64,000 nt of DNA from CAYJPA01 sp964371945 (GCA_964371945.1 CAYJPA010000020.1:1-64000); one strand, 5' to 3'; positions 1 through 8,728 are shown, counted from the first letter of the stretch. Notes: generated by a model not told the origin, from the sequence alone. Translations and numbers: made by a program.

Positions 1-120
1 CAGTCCCGGAGGGACTTCCGTTCCTGAGCGCGGACTTCAGTCCAGCGTCTCTCCCACCACACACCACAGCATCGCCCTCGTCGCCCGTCCTCAGTCCCGG
101 AGGGACTTCAGGGACTGAGC
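1..120. repeat. REP-like palindromic repeat pair
   Basis: The 18-mer CAGTCCCGGAGGGACTTC occurs at 1-18 and again at 92-109. Each copy contains AGTCCC-GGA-GGGACT, a perfect 6-bp hairpin. Further inverted arms surround them: GGACT/AGTCC at 32-43, and TCAGTCCC/GGGACTGA at 91-98 and 112-119, so alternative hairpins can form. No ORF fits the block. It resembles dispersed intergenic REP-type palindromes, but whether it is dispersed in this genome cannot be judged from one window, and I saw no third copy here. Confidence 0.6.
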
Positions 121-160
121 ACGAGAATTCATTCCCGTGGCGAAGAAGCGACCTCGGTTT

Positions 161-189
161 TTTAGATGGTGATTTTTCTAACGTATCAT
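161..189 (+). promoter_or_regulatory. possible hisS promoter
   Basis: TTTAGA (161-166) and TATCAT (184-189) are separated by 17 bp in an AT-rich stretch that contrasts with its surroundings. The -10 matches 5 of 6 consensus positions and the -35 matches 4 of 6. It would give a leader of about 265 nt before hisS that carries the TGTGACAT repeats. Assigned by eye only. Confidence 0.3.
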
Positions 190-240
190 AGGTTAGCCAA
201 CACAATCTCTTGTCGAATACAGCGTTCCCACATTCCCAAG

Positions 241-347
241 GTGTGACATTTTGTGACATTCTGTGACATGGGTTGCCTCGCACCGGCTCGTTCCACCACC
301 GCGCAAGCGGATCGCTCGAAACTCAAAAGTGTGATTAAGTGTGACTT
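241..347 (+). repeat. tandem TGTGACAT-type 10-bp repeats upstream of hisS
   Basis: Three back-to-back 10-bp units starting at 241, 251 and 261 each contain TGTGACAT. About 60 bp further on, two related units (AAGTGTGATT at 327-336 and AAGTGTGACT at 337-346) repeat with the same 10-bp period. A spacing of one helical turn puts all copies on one DNA face, as in arrays bound by a cooperative regulator. The array lies between the candidate promoter and hisS. No regulator is identified, and a decaying simple repeat is the alternative. Confidence 0.45.
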
Positions 348-461
348 TGGCCGCCTCGCGCCCCACTTCTCCAAATCAGAGCACATGGCCTCGTTTGCTC
401 TAGAATGGAGCTCCCGGCAATCCGAACGCTGGCCGTTGCACACTGAAAGGGTCTCAATCAC

Positions 462-1805
462 GTGTCCGATCTCGCTCAGTCAAAGCCGTCGAACAAGCGT
501 CCGCAAGTGCTGAGCGGTTTTCGCGACCACCTCCCGGAGCAGATGATCCTGCGCCGCCGGATCATCGATCTGTTCCGCGACATCTTCGAGCGCCATGGCT
601 TTGACCCGATCGACACACCCGCGCTCGAGCACGCCGAAGTGCTGCTTGGCAAAGCCGGCGAGAACGAAAAGTTGATGTACCAGTGGGAGGACAAGGGCGG
701 TCGCGATGTCGGACTGCGCTACGACCTCACCGTTCCCCTGGCTCGCTTTGTGGCTGCTCACGAATCGGCGATCGTGCTGCCCTTCAAGCGCTACCACATC
801 GCCCCGGTCTGGCGCGCGGAAAAACCGCAACGCGGACGCTTCCGCGAGTTCTGGCAATGCGACGCCGACATCGTCGGTTCCGCCTCGATGACCGCCGATG
901 CGGAAGCGATTTCGATCGCCGCCGAAGCCCTGACTGCCGCCGGCCTCCCGAACTTCATGGTCCTCATCAGCCACAGGCGGCTGCTGGAAGGGATCGCGCT
1001 CTCCGCCGGAATTCCCGCGGAGTCGGCAGCTTCCGTCTACCGATCGGTCGATAAGCTCGCCAAGATCGGCGCGAATGGCGTCCGAGATGAGTTGGTCTCC
1101 GCCGGCGTCGACGGCGACGCGGCAGACAGGCTGCTGGATGCTGTTACTGCCGCCGGCTCGACCGCTGTTCAACTGGCATCGCTGCGTCAGCGCCTGTCAG
1201 GGTTGCCCGACGCGATCAAAGCCGTCGATGAGCTGACCGAGCTCTTCGCCGTTTTGCCGGCGCTCGGCGTGAATGAAGCCAATTACCGGCTCGATCCGAG
1301 CCTGGCCCGCGGTCTCGACTACTACACCGGACCGGTCTTCGAAGCATTGGTCGATGAGCCGAAGGTCGGCTCGGTCGTCGGCGCCGGCCGCTACGACGGA
1401 CTCATCGGCGGATTCCTGGGAAGAAACATCCCCGCCACCGGCATGTCGCTGGGCCTGGAGCGGATCATCGAGGTGGTCGACGAGTTCAAGCTGCTTCCAG
1501 TCCGGCGGACGGTTGCGGACGTCATGGTGGCCGTCTTTCCGAGTCTGGCGGCCGAGTCAGCCAAGATCGCGGCCGACCTGAGGGCGCAAAATCTCAACGT
1601 CGATCTCTCCTTGCTCTCCAAACGCGGCGTCGGGGACCAGCTCAAGTACGCCGATCGACGCGGAATTCCGTTTGTCGTGATTCCCGGCGAAGCTGAGCTC
1701 GAGAAGGGCGAGGTCTCGATCAAAGAAATCGCGACCGGCCGGCAATGGATGGTGAAACTGGACGCGCTCGCCGCCGAGCTGCTTTCGGTTATCAGGTCCG
1801 CTTAA
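462..1805 (+). CDS. hisS: histidine--tRNA ligase
   Basis: Class II aminoacyl-tRNA synthetase that charges tRNA-His in the cytoplasm. The protein has 447 residues, within the usual range. It opens with the HisRS entry sequence LSGFRDHLPEQ, carries a motif 2 region (RYHIAPVWRAEKPQRGRFRE), then the two histidyl-specific motifs, of which ARGLDYYTGPVFE is clear near residue 285, then motif 3 (GMSLGLERI). A C-terminal anticodon-binding domain follows from about residue 350. The GTG at 462 is the first start giving a complete N-terminus; no strong Shine-Dalgarno precedes it. The next gene starts 19 bp after the stop. Identification is secure, the start less so. Confidence 0.95.
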   Translation: MSDLAQSKPSNKRPQVLSGFRDHLPEQMILRRRIIDLFRDIFERHGFDPIDTPALEHAEVLLGKAGENEKLMYQWEDKGGRDVGLRYDLTVPLARFVAAHESAIVLPFKRYHIAPVWRAEKPQRGRFREFWQCDADIVGSASMTADAEAISIAAEALTAAGLPNFMVLISHRRLLEGIALSAGIPAESAASVYRSVDKLAKIGANGVRDELVSAGVDGDAADRLLDAVTAAGSTAVQLASLRQRLSGLPDAIKAVDELTELFAVLPALGVNEANYRLDPSLARGLDYYTGPVFEALVDEPKVGSVVGAGRYDGLIGGFLGRNIPATGMSLGLERIIEVVDEFKLLPVRRTVADVMVAVFPSLAAESAKIAADLRAQNLNVDLSLLSKRGVGDQLKYADRRGIPFVVIPGEAELEKGEVSIKEIATGRQWMVKLDALAAELLSVIRSA

Positions 1806-1824
1806 GCAGAACAGCGAAGACATC

Positions 1825-2745
1825 GTGACGATTCGAATCGGCAATGCGTCCGCGCCCCGATGGTACGACCTCTCGTCTGATCGGCTCGAGGAGTACATCG
1901 AGCGGCTTGTCGAATGGGGTGCGACGTCGACCGAGCTGGTTTTGCACGCCGGCGAATCCGACGAGCCGATCAGGCGGGTTCATGTGCTCGAACAGGATTG
2001 GTTTGACGTGTTCGAGTCGTATCGGTCCCACGGTCTGATCTGTCACGCTCACGCTCCGTTGCATCCGCGGTTCAAGCTTGACAGGTGGGCCACCGACCCG
2101 GATGTACTCAAGGCAGACCTTCGTTCGGTCTTGAGCGCGGCCGCATTGTTCACAGAGCGGCAGGGAGAGCCCTGCGTACTTGTGCTCCATGGCGCCTCTG
2201 GTCCGGACGCGGAAAACGCGACCGCTGGATTCCTGAGTTGGGCAGAATCGGAATGTGGCGATGCGCGACTATCGCTCGAATTGCGGAATCCGAAACCCGG
2301 AGTCCCGCCGGCGTTCGACCGATCGAGAGCGGCGCTCGCCGCGTTCGTGGAATGGACGGGCAACGAACGTTTGGGAATCTGTTGGGACGTCGCGCACGAC
2401 TGGGAATCCGCCGGCCCGATACCGGGATGGACACCGAGCCCAGAGGAATCCTTTACTCGACTGGTCAACCATGTCCATTTGCATGACATCGGCGGCGCAG
2501 AGCAGATCTCCCATTTCCCATTGCAGTCGGGTCGGGTACCGTGGCGATCGATGCTCCAACCGCTGATCGAGTCCGGGTACCAGGGAGCGATCACAATGGA
2601 GATCAGGTATCGTTGCGCTTTAGCGCTGGGCGAGCCTTGGTCTGTGCTCGGCGGCAGTTACTCGCTCTTGTCGTCGTATCTACGACAATTCACCGGGGAC
2701 GCCGTTCAATCAGCGGCCGAAGCTCAGTCTTCTCGACACGCTTGA
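1825..2745 (+). CDS. xylose isomerase-like TIM barrel protein
   Basis: The 306-residue protein has the layout of AP-endonuclease-family-2 / sugar isomerase TIM barrels. Metal-ligand-type positions are visible on successive strands: an early His in a CHAHAPLH segment, Glu in SLELRNP, Asp and His in CWDVAHD, and His in HVHLHDIGG, followed by ITMEIRY. Such proteins isomerise or epimerise sugars, or act as endonuclease IV; sequence alone does not decide which. The GTG start is 19 bp after hisS. The downstream PIG-L and galactokinase genes suggest carbohydrate metabolism, which is inference from context only. Confidence 0.7.
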   Translation: MTIRIGNASAPRWYDLSSDRLEEYIERLVEWGATSTELVLHAGESDEPIRRVHVLEQDWFDVFESYRSHGLICHAHAPLHPRFKLDRWATDPDVLKADLRSVLSAAALFTERQGEPCVLVLHGASGPDAENATAGFLSWAESECGDARLSLELRNPKPGVPPAFDRSRAALAAFVEWTGNERLGICWDVAHDWESAGPIPGWTPSPEESFTRLVNHVHLHDIGGAEQISHFPLQSGRVPWRSMLQPLIESGYQGAITMEIRYRCALALGEPWSVLGGSYSLLSSYLRQFTGDAVQSAAEAQSSRHA

Positions 2746-2769
2746 ACCCAAGGAGAGATTCACACCGCA

Positions 2770-3483
2770 ATGCAGGAGTCTGAAACACCTAACTGGTTAT
2801 CGTTCGAGCGCTATATGCTGGTCGTCGCTCACCCAGATGACGCCGAATTCTCCTCCGCCGGCACGATCGCCAGGCTAACCAATGCCGGTAAGGAAGTCAC
2901 AATTGTGCAGGTAACCTCTGGCAATAAGGGCACGCCCGACGCCGATTTGCATCCGGATACCCTCGCCGAGCGACGCGAAGCAGAAGAGCTCGAAGCAGCC
3001 AGACGGCTCAAAGTCGCCCACGTCGAATTCCTCCGCGCGATGGACGGCGAGCTCACCCCAGATTTGGCTCTCCGCGAGAGGATCGTACGCCAGATACGGA
3101 GACACAAGCCGGACGTCGTCATTTCCCACGATCCGTATCGCCCATACGCGCTTCATCCCGACCACCGAGCCGTGGGGTTCGCGGCAATGGATAGCGTCTA
3201 TCCGACCGCGCGCGATCCGCAGTACTTTTATCACCACCTCGCGGAAGGATTGGAGCCCCACAAAACCGCCGAGATCTGGTTCTTCAACGCTGAGCACCCC
3301 GATCTCTACGTCGACATCACCGACGTTTTCGATCGCAAGGTCGATTCGCTGAAAGCGCACGTCAGCCAGGTCGGCACCGATCCGATCGTCTGGGAGCGCG
3401 TACGAGATCGCGCCAGGGATGTCGCCGCCAACCAGCCGTTCGAGTTGGCAGAGGCCTACAAAGTCGTTCATATGCGCCGGTGA
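2770..3483 (+). CDS. PIG-L family N-acetylglucosaminyl deacetylase
   Basis: LmbE/PIG-L fold zinc deacetylase of 237 residues. The zinc motif HPDDAE occurs at about residue 20, and the third ligand region is HPDHR near residue 130 in a LHPDHRAVGF context. Relatives remove acetyl groups from GlcNAc-containing glycans or thiol precursors (BshB, MshB), so a role in low-molecular-weight thiol synthesis or glycan turnover is possible. The gene lies 24 bp after the TIM-barrel gene and 7 bp before galK, consistent with one transcript. A GGAGAG sequence precedes the ATG at a slightly long spacing. The family is certain; the substrate is unknown. Confidence 0.85.
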   Translation: MQESETPNWLSFERYMLVVAHPDDAEFSSAGTIARLTNAGKEVTIVQVTSGNKGTPDADLHPDTLAERREAEELEAARRLKVAHVEFLRAMDGELTPDLALRERIVRQIRRHKPDVVISHDPYRPYALHPDHRAVGFAAMDSVYPTARDPQYFYHHLAEGLEPHKTAEIWFFNAEHPDLYVDITDVFDRKVDSLKAHVSQVGTDPIVWERVRDRARDVAANQPFELAEAYKVVHMRR

Positions 3484-3490
3484 TATTGCC

Positions 3491-4678
3491 ATGAGCTCGA
3501 ACGGCAAAGAGCGAGCGCTCGATGCGGGCCTCCGTGCTTATGGATCCGCTTGGCAACCCGCGCTCTGGTCGCGGGCTCCCGGCCGTCTCGAGCTGCTCGG
3601 CAACCATATCGACTACAACGGCGGCCTCGTGCTGGCCGCCGCGATCGATCGAGACGTCTATTGCCTCGCCGGCATCACATCCGAATCCGGAATCTCCGTC
3701 GTCTTTGCCGATCTCTCGCCGGTATCCGAGCGGTTCAATTGGCCTGCTCTTACTGATTGGACAAACCCCGCGCACTCGCTCACATCATTCGATTACGTGC
3801 GCGGCGTGATCGCGGCCGGATTGAGTCGCGGCGCGGAAGTTCGGAACGGTCTCGAGATCTCCGTGGCCGGCGACGTTCCAATCGGCTTTGGACTCAGCTC
3901 GTCGGCCGCGTTGTGTGTGGCGCTTACGCAATTGCTGCACACGCCCACGCCGGAAAGTCGCGATCTCGTGCTTCGCGCGCAGGAAGCGGAGCATCGAGCC
4001 GGAACGCCGTGCGGAACGATGGATCAATCCGCGTCCGCCGGCGGAAACGTGATCTTGTATGACGGCTCCACGGTCACCTGGCAGAGCATCGTTCCCGATC
4101 TCGGCAACTATGTCTTCGCGGTTGCCGGCTCGGGCGTTGCGCGGTCGCTCGCGACCTCTTCCTATGGGCGCAGGGTGGAAGAATCGAAGCAGGCACTCGC
4201 GCTCGCCAACGGACTCCTCGGCCGAAGCTGCAGTGATCTCGCGGAGATCAATAATGCGGAGTTGGACGAGCTAATGTCGTCCGGCATCGACAAAACGCTC
4301 AAAAGTCGCATACGACATGTCGTCACCGAAACCGCACGGGTCCGGCACGGCATTGAAGCAATGAACGACGGCGACTGGAAACGATTCGGCGCCTTGATGA
4401 ACGAATCTGGTGTTTCGTCTGCAACTGATTACGAGATCAGCCATCCGGCGGTTGAGGAGATTGTTGCAATCGCGAAAAAGGTGCAGGGTGTCGCCGGCGC
4501 GAGGATGATGGGCGGCGGCGAAGGCGGAACGGCCCTGATTCTGGTTGAGCGAGACTGCGTCGATCCGTTGCGAAGCCGCCTTGACGCGGAGTTCTATTCG
4601 CCTAGGTCGATGAACGCGGAGTCTGCTGTTCGGGTGTTTCAGTTTTCACGGGGCGCTTCATTCGGTGACTACGTCTGA
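3491..4678 (+). CDS. galK: galactokinase family GHMP kinase
   Basis: GHMP-superfamily sugar kinase of 395 residues when read from the ATG at 3491, 7 bp after the preceding stop; a longer reading would overlap the upstream gene. The N-terminal galactokinase signature is present in the form APGRLELLGNHIDYNGG, with Asn in place of the usual Glu of GEHTDYN. The ATP loop PIGFGLSSSAAL, the catalytic-base region CGTMDQSAS and C-terminal motif 3 (MMGGGEGGTAL) are all intact. It should phosphorylate galactose or a related sugar at C1. No galT or galE lies nearby, so the sugar could differ. It ends 11 bp from a convergent gene. Confidence 0.85.
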   Translation: MSSNGKERALDAGLRAYGSAWQPALWSRAPGRLELLGNHIDYNGGLVLAAAIDRDVYCLAGITSESGISVVFADLSPVSERFNWPALTDWTNPAHSLTSFDYVRGVIAAGLSRGAEVRNGLEISVAGDVPIGFGLSSSAALCVALTQLLHTPTPESRDLVLRAQEAEHRAGTPCGTMDQSASAGGNVILYDGSTVTWQSIVPDLGNYVFAVAGSGVARSLATSSYGRRVEESKQALALANGLLGRSCSDLAEINNAELDELMSSGIDKTLKSRIRHVVTETARVRHGIEAMNDGDWKRFGALMNESGVSSATDYEISHPAVEEIVAIAKKVQGVAGARMMGGGEGGTALILVERDCVDPLRSRLDAEFYSPRSMNAESAVRVFQFSRGASFGDYV

Positions 4679-4689
4679 GACCGAACCCC

Positions 4690-5676
4690 CTAGTAGCCGG
4701 TGTCGTAATCGACCACGTTGATCAGCGGCTCGCCCGAACGAAAACGCTTCACGTTCTCGATGATGATCCCGACGATTCTGGGCCAGAACTGCGGCGTTGC
4801 CCCGGCCGTGTGCATGGTGATCAGCACGTTTTCGCGATCCCAGAGTGGAGAATCGCCCGGCAATGGCTCAGGCTCGGTCACGTCGAGGCCCGCGCCACCC
4901 AGGTGTCCGCTCTCAATTGCTTCCACAAGAGCATCTGTGTCAATGATCGGCCCACGTCCGATGTTGTAGAGGTACGAACCGGGTTTCATCCTCGCGATGA
5001 GATCGGCGTCGAACAGGCCAATCGTTTCCGGCGTCTGCGGCAGGCAGATCGCGACATGGTCCGCCTGGGCGACGAACGCGGGCAAGTGCTCGTAGCCACC
5101 GAGCATATCGACATTCGCCGGCGGCTCAACACCCGATCGTCGCTTGACGGCGATCACGCGCATTCCGAGTGCGCTCGCTTTCGTCGCCAGCGCCTGCCCG
5201 ATGTCTCCGTAGCCGACAACCAGAAGCGTCTGCCCATTGAGCTCAAAGACACCCTGACGACCTTCGTCGTCGCGCCAGGCGCGTTCCACCTGCGATCTCA
5301 TCAAGAAAGGAAATCGACGCGCGAGGGCCAGCATCATCGCCAGCACGTGCTCGGAGATGTTCGAGGCATGGATACCGCTGGTGTTCGTGACAATCAACCC
5401 GTTTTCGCGCATTCCGGGCAAAAGCACTCGGTCAACGCCCGCGCCGATCGATTGAAACCACTGCAGCGAGGTCGCCGCCGCGTACTCATCGGGCGTCATA
5501 GACCAGGCGATCGCGGCATCGGCAGTGGGAAGGGCGAGGATGAACTTGTCACCGGGAGCGACGACCGCATCGAGATCTGGAAGCGTCTTGCGAAGAGAAG
5601 CCAAAATCGGATCCGGCGGTTGCCAGCCGAAGACAAGTCGATTGAGCTCACGAGGAGCGGTGATCTCGCTATCCAC
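4690..5676 (-). CDS. NAD-dependent D-2-hydroxyacid dehydrogenase
   Basis: The 328-residue protein has the split catalytic domain and central Rossmann fold of the D-isomer 2-hydroxyacid dehydrogenase family. The dinucleotide loop is GYGDIGQALA around residue 155. The substrate-binding segment NIGRGPIIDTDALVEAI, the GAGLDVTEPEPLP motif and the catalytic-His segment (MHTAGAT) are present. Substrates in the family include glyoxylate, hydroxypyruvate and phosphoglycerate; the sequence does not settle which. The start overlaps the end of moaA by 8 bp on the same strand, so the two are probably co-transcribed, though no functional link is evident. Confidence 0.85.
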   Translation of the reverse strand: MDSEITAPRELNRLVFGWQPPDPILASLRKTLPDLDAVVAPGDKFILALPTADAAIAWSMTPDEYAAATSLQWFQSIGAGVDRVLLPGMRENGLIVTNTSGIHASNISEHVLAMMLALARRFPFLMRSQVERAWRDDEGRQGVFELNGQTLLVVGYGDIGQALATKASALGMRVIAVKRRSGVEPPANVDMLGGYEHLPAFVAQADHVAICLPQTPETIGLFDADLIARMKPGSYLYNIGRGPIIDTDALVEAIESGHLGGAGLDVTEPEPLPGDSPLWDRENVLITMHTAGATPQFWPRIVGIIIENVKRFRSGEPLINVVDYDTGY

Positions 5677-6712
5677 CGATTTGCGACATTCCTCGGCCGA
5701 TATTGCGGTCGCCCTCAGCGATTCCGTGACCCCACGGCTTCCGCCAAATGCCCTGCCGGAGTTGTCTCTCCAGCTGATCGTCCGTCGCGCCGGAGCGAAT
5801 CAGTTCCCGGAGCTCGACTTCGTCGTTACGAAGCAGGCAGAGACGAAGTTTACCATCGGCGGTGAGGCGAACGCGATTACAGTCGGCACAAAATGGCGCG
5901 GAAATCGGCGAGATGAATCCGACGGTGCCGCGAGCTCCCGGAATCTTCCAAACTCTGGCCGGATCGCCTGGCGGCGTTTCAATCGCTTCGAGAGGACCAA
6001 ATCGATCTTCGAGCCGCCGCCGCGTTTCAGCGGACGTAACAAGGCTCTCGTCGTAGACCGTACCGACACCCTCCATCGGCATCATCTCGAGGAAGCGCAT
6101 TTGCCAGTCGCGTTCGAGTGTCAGCGCGGCCAGATCGCCGACCTCATGATCGTTCTGCCCACGGAGGATCACCGAGTTGATCTTGATCGGCGTTAGGCCG
6201 GCCGCATCGGCCGCTTCGAGTCCAGCCCAAACGAGATCGAGTCGCCCGCCGCGCGTCATCAGTTTGAACCGGTCGGGGTCGAGCGTATCGAGACTGACAT
6301 TGATCCGGTCCAATCCCGCCATTTTCAACTCCTCGGCATTCCGGGAGAGCAGCAAGGCGTTCGTGGTCATCGAGATCTCCTCGATGCCGGGGAACGATTT
6401 CATGGCGCGTACAAGCTCGACCAAATGAGGTCGAATTGTCGGCTCACCGCCCGTTAGCCGCAGTTTCGTGAAGCCGATCCGGGCGCAGAGGCCGACGGCA
6501 CGGAGCAATTCGTCGTCGGTCAACAATTCGTCACGTGGTTGGAATTGCATCCCGATTGCCGGCATGCAATAGACACAACGAAAATTGCAGCGGTCGGTCA
6601 ACGAAATGCGCAGGTAGCTCATCTGCCGGCCATAAGCGTCGAACACGCCGAACGGTTTCACGCTGTGAAGACGAAGGGGGCTTATCGTGATCGGCTCGGC
6701 AACAGTTACCAT
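5669..6712 (-). CDS. moaA: GTP 3',8-cyclase MoaA
   Basis: Radical SAM enzyme for the first step of molybdopterin synthesis, converting GTP to 3',8-cyclo-dihydro-GTP. The 347-residue protein has the N-terminal SAM cluster motif CNFRCVYC at about residues 42-49 and the SAM-binding TGGEPTIR. The second 4Fe-4S site is FCADCNRVR plus a Cys 14 residues later (LRLCLL). It ends in Gly-Gly (SQIGG), the C-terminal feature of functional MoaA. Length and motifs are normal. It supplies the pterin also used by tungsten enzymes, so it complements the AOR/MoeA/MoaD block about 41 kb away. Confidence 0.95.
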   Translation of the reverse strand: MVTVAEPITISPLRLHSVKPFGVFDAYGRQMSYLRISLTDRCNFRCVYCMPAIGMQFQPRDELLTDDELLRAVGLCARIGFTKLRLTGGEPTIRPHLVELVRAMKSFPGIEEISMTTNALLLSRNAEELKMAGLDRINVSLDTLDPDRFKLMTRGGRLDLVWAGLEAADAAGLTPIKINSVILRGQNDHEVGDLAALTLERDWQMRFLEMMPMEGVGTVYDESLVTSAETRRRLEDRFGPLEAIETPPGDPARVWKIPGARGTVGFISPISAPFCADCNRVRLTADGKLRLCLLRNDEVELRELIRSGATDDQLERQLRQGIWRKPWGHGIAEGDRNIGRGMSQIGG

Positions 6713-6864
6713 GTCATCGACCTTGCTCTGGCGGGTGGATCGAACTGGTAGACAATGATCGAATACCCAATGATTGAATAGCTCATGTTTACGATACCAT
6801 CGCGATTAGCAGTGGTCAAAGGGTCTATCAGAGATTTCAGCAAGTGCGGGAGGGGAATCGAGCA

Positions 6865-7395
6865 TTGAGCGCTTCGTTAACCGGTGTTTTGAGCCGTGAG
6901 CTGCTATATGAACTTGTGGCGGGCGACCCGCCGCTCGTCAGCGGCTGGTCAGCGCTGGACGAGCAAATCCAGCCAAACGGCTTCGATCTGACGCTTGCTG
7001 AGGTACGGCGGCACAACGGTCGTGGCACAATCGGGGTATCGAACGAGAGCCGGGTACTACCGGCGCTCGAACCGCTATCGCCGGACGGCGAGGGGTTCCT
7101 GGATCTGGCGCCCGGGATCTACTATGTGATGTACAACGAGGTAGTGTCGCTGCCGAACGACGTGATGGCGTTCGGCCGGCCTCGATCGAGTCTCAATCGA
7201 AGCGGGGTCACGATCCACACCGCGGTCTGGGACGCCGGTTACAGCGGCCGCTCGACGTCGCTCATGTCCGTGCTCAATCCAGCGGGGTTCCGGGTGCAGA
7301 TCGGCTCACGGGTTTTGCAGCTCGTTTTCGTTGGGCTTGCCAAGGCAGCGAATGAAGGATATCAGGGTATCTACCAGGGAGAAAATGCCCGCTGA
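6865..7395 (+). CDS. dcd: dCTP deaminase
   Basis: Trimeric dUTPase-fold deaminase making dUTP from dCTP for thymidylate synthesis. Recognisable segments are LQPNGFDLTL near the N-terminus, a middle GRSSLNRSGV-type loop (here PRSSLNRSGVTIHTAVWDAGYSG at roughly 100-122) and a C-terminal QLVF strand with a glycine-rich tail. I prefer the TTG at 6865 because GGGAGGGG ends 8 nt upstream; the in-frame GTG at 6844 would add seven residues and has no comparable ribosome site. Some members also have dUTPase activity; this sequence alone does not distinguish them. The gene stands alone, divergent from moaA. Confidence 0.88.
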   Translation: MSASLTGVLSRELLYELVAGDPPLVSGWSALDEQIQPNGFDLTLAEVRRHNGRGTIGVSNESRVLPALEPLSPDGEGFLDLAPGIYYVMYNEVVSLPNDVMAFGRPRSSLNRSGVTIHTAVWDAGYSGRSTSLMSVLNPAGFRVQIGSRVLQLVFVGLAKAANEGYQGIYQGENAR

Positions 7396-7417
7396 TTCGT
7401 TGATTTTGGACTGAAGC

Positions 7418-7684
7418 TCAGCCCCGGCGGGAGAACGCCGGGCGGTTCGGCGATTCGCCCGGAACCGGGATTTGAGTCTTGGCCCGTGTCCTGGTGTCGG
7501 TCTGATTGCAGTCCTCAACCGGACAGAAGTAGACCAGCGTGTATTCTTCTTCGGTTTGGGAGGAGAATCGGGCCGGTCGGCCGAGCTTGCCGCGCAAGCG
7601 CATCTCGACCTTGTGATCTGGGCAAAGCGGGATCTCAGGATTCAAGCGCGTCTTTCGCAGGATCACGTCGAGAACCTTTTGCAC
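7418..7684 (-). CDS. small zinc-ribbon-like protein
   Basis: The 88-residue protein carries two paired metal-ligand motifs: CPDH at about residue 21 and CPVEDC at about residue 55. A charged linker (GKLGRPARF) lies between them and a Pro/Arg-rich tail follows. Four Cys/His ligands spaced in this way suggest one zinc ribbon. No catalytic motif is visible and I recognise no named family. It converges on dcd with a 22-bp gap. It could act in RNA, DNA or protein binding, but nothing in the context decides. The ligand pattern is the main reason to accept it as a gene. Confidence 0.55.
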   Translation of the reverse strand: MQKVLDVILRKTRLNPEIPLCPDHKVEMRLRGKLGRPARFSSQTEEEYTLVYFCPVEDCNQTDTRTRAKTQIPVPGESPNRPAFSRRG

Positions 7685-7843
7685 CGCTGCGACCTTTCTG
7701 GTTCTGGCTTCGTTCAGACGAAATGTATGTGGCCGGACCGGACAACGGCCAGCCGGAATCGATAGTATAGGGGAATGAGAGGATGAGCCGGATCACGCCG
7801 TGCCAAGTTGCGCGTTCGTGCATGAATCAGGAGTGCTTATTCG

Positions 7844-8266
7844 ATGGTTGATGATATCGTCGTGCTCCTTAGACAGCAGTTTGGCGAGGAGTGGACAAGC
7901 AATGAAGAGGCGAACCTACGTTTCTCGATCGAGGTCGAACAGGTTCTGCGCGGTGTCGACGGCGCTCACTTGATCGGCGATCCCGAGTTTGCGGATGGCC
8001 GGATCACACTCAATATCTGGGTGGATTTTCCGATCGACGATCTCATGGGCGCGGATCAACTTGCGTTTGACATCTTCGGTCGCATCAGCGAAGAGATCTT
8101 CTTTTCCGAGCGCCAGTTTGATACGAAGACCATCCGCTACCCCTTCGTCACGGGATCGCAGCGGCATGGTCACGCCGGTTCGCTCATTTTGGCCGGGCCG
8201 CACGCTGCCGACTTCGCGGATCGGCACCAGTTGCGGTCGAACGGCGGGGTGCGATTTCAGGCATAG
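7844..8266 (+). CDS. conserved-looking hypothetical protein
   Basis: Soluble acidic protein of 140 residues with no signal peptide or membrane segment. The N-terminal two thirds alternates predicted helix and strand (LRFSIEVEQVL, RITLNIWVDFPID, AFDIFGRISEEIFF), compatible with a small alpha/beta domain. The C-terminus is a basic, Gly/His-rich stretch with GSQRHGHAGSL. I do not recognise the family. The ATG start gives good codon structure throughout, which is the main reason to call it. It lies upstream of the ferredoxin on the same strand with a 70-bp gap, so co-transcription is possible. Confidence 0.55.
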   Translation: MVDDIVVLLRQQFGEEWTSNEEANLRFSIEVEQVLRGVDGAHLIGDPEFADGRITLNIWVDFPIDDLMGADQLAFDIFGRISEEIFFSERQFDTKTIRYPFVTGSQRHGHAGSLILAGPHAADFADRHQLRSNGGVRFQA

Positions 8267-8336
8267 GTCCGGCGATGCAAGGCGTTCAGGTTTGATGCTT
8301 GGAGCGCGGTAGTCGATTGTGAGAGGGATTCAATCA

Positions 8337-8696
8337 GTGCCTCAAGTTACGATTGACGGGATCGGCGTCACGACATGCGATTCTGGCCGCCGCCTCGTAC
8401 TGGCCATTGAGGAGTCGGGCGTCGATATCCTGCACCGTTGCGGTGGGAATGCCCGCTGCGCGACATGCAGGGTCGAAATCCTGGAAGGCGATGCGGGTCC
8501 CAAGACTGAGGCCGAAACGGCAAGGCTGGCCAACGTGGCCGGCGCTCCCGAGAATGTACGGCTCTCGTGTCAGGTCCAGGTCAATAGCGATCTCAAGGTC
8601 AAGATTATCCGTCGACTAAAGGACAACCCGGAAATGTCCGACCCCGGTCCGCCTCCGATCGAGTGGCCCGCGGATCATCCGCTTCCACCGGAATAG
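8337..8696 (+). CDS. 2Fe-2S ferredoxin
   Basis: Plant/Thermotoga-type [2Fe-2S] electron carrier of 119 residues. The cluster cysteines are C35, C41, C44 and C78 in the pattern C-X5-C-X2-C-X33-C, with the diagnostic stretch CGGNARCATC. A Pro-rich tail (DPGPPPIEWP) follows the fold. The GTG at 8337 is preferred because GAGAGGG lies 9 nt upstream; a GTG at 8319 would add six residues and overlap that site. The redox partner is unknown: possibilities include a Rieske-type oxygenase or the AOR elsewhere in the window, although AORs usually use 4Fe-4S ferredoxins. Confidence 0.85.
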   Translation: MPQVTIDGIGVTTCDSGRRLVLAIEESGVDILHRCGGNARCATCRVEILEGDAGPKTEAETARLANVAGAPENVRLSCQVQVNSDLKVKIIRRLKDNPEMSDPGPPPIEWPADHPLPPE

Positions 8697-8728
8697 GAAT
8701 GTCCGGCAACCGTTGAGACCATCTGGCT

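Noticed and set aside
253..461. T-box riboswitch upstream of hisS
   Set aside because: No specifier-loop arrangement and no T-box consensus (TGG-ACCGCG type) were found; the region instead holds TGTGACAT repeats.
4810..5865. Long plus-strand open frame opposite the dehydrogenase and moaA
   Set aside because: It runs antisense to two clear family genes, with no ribosome site and no recognisable protein.
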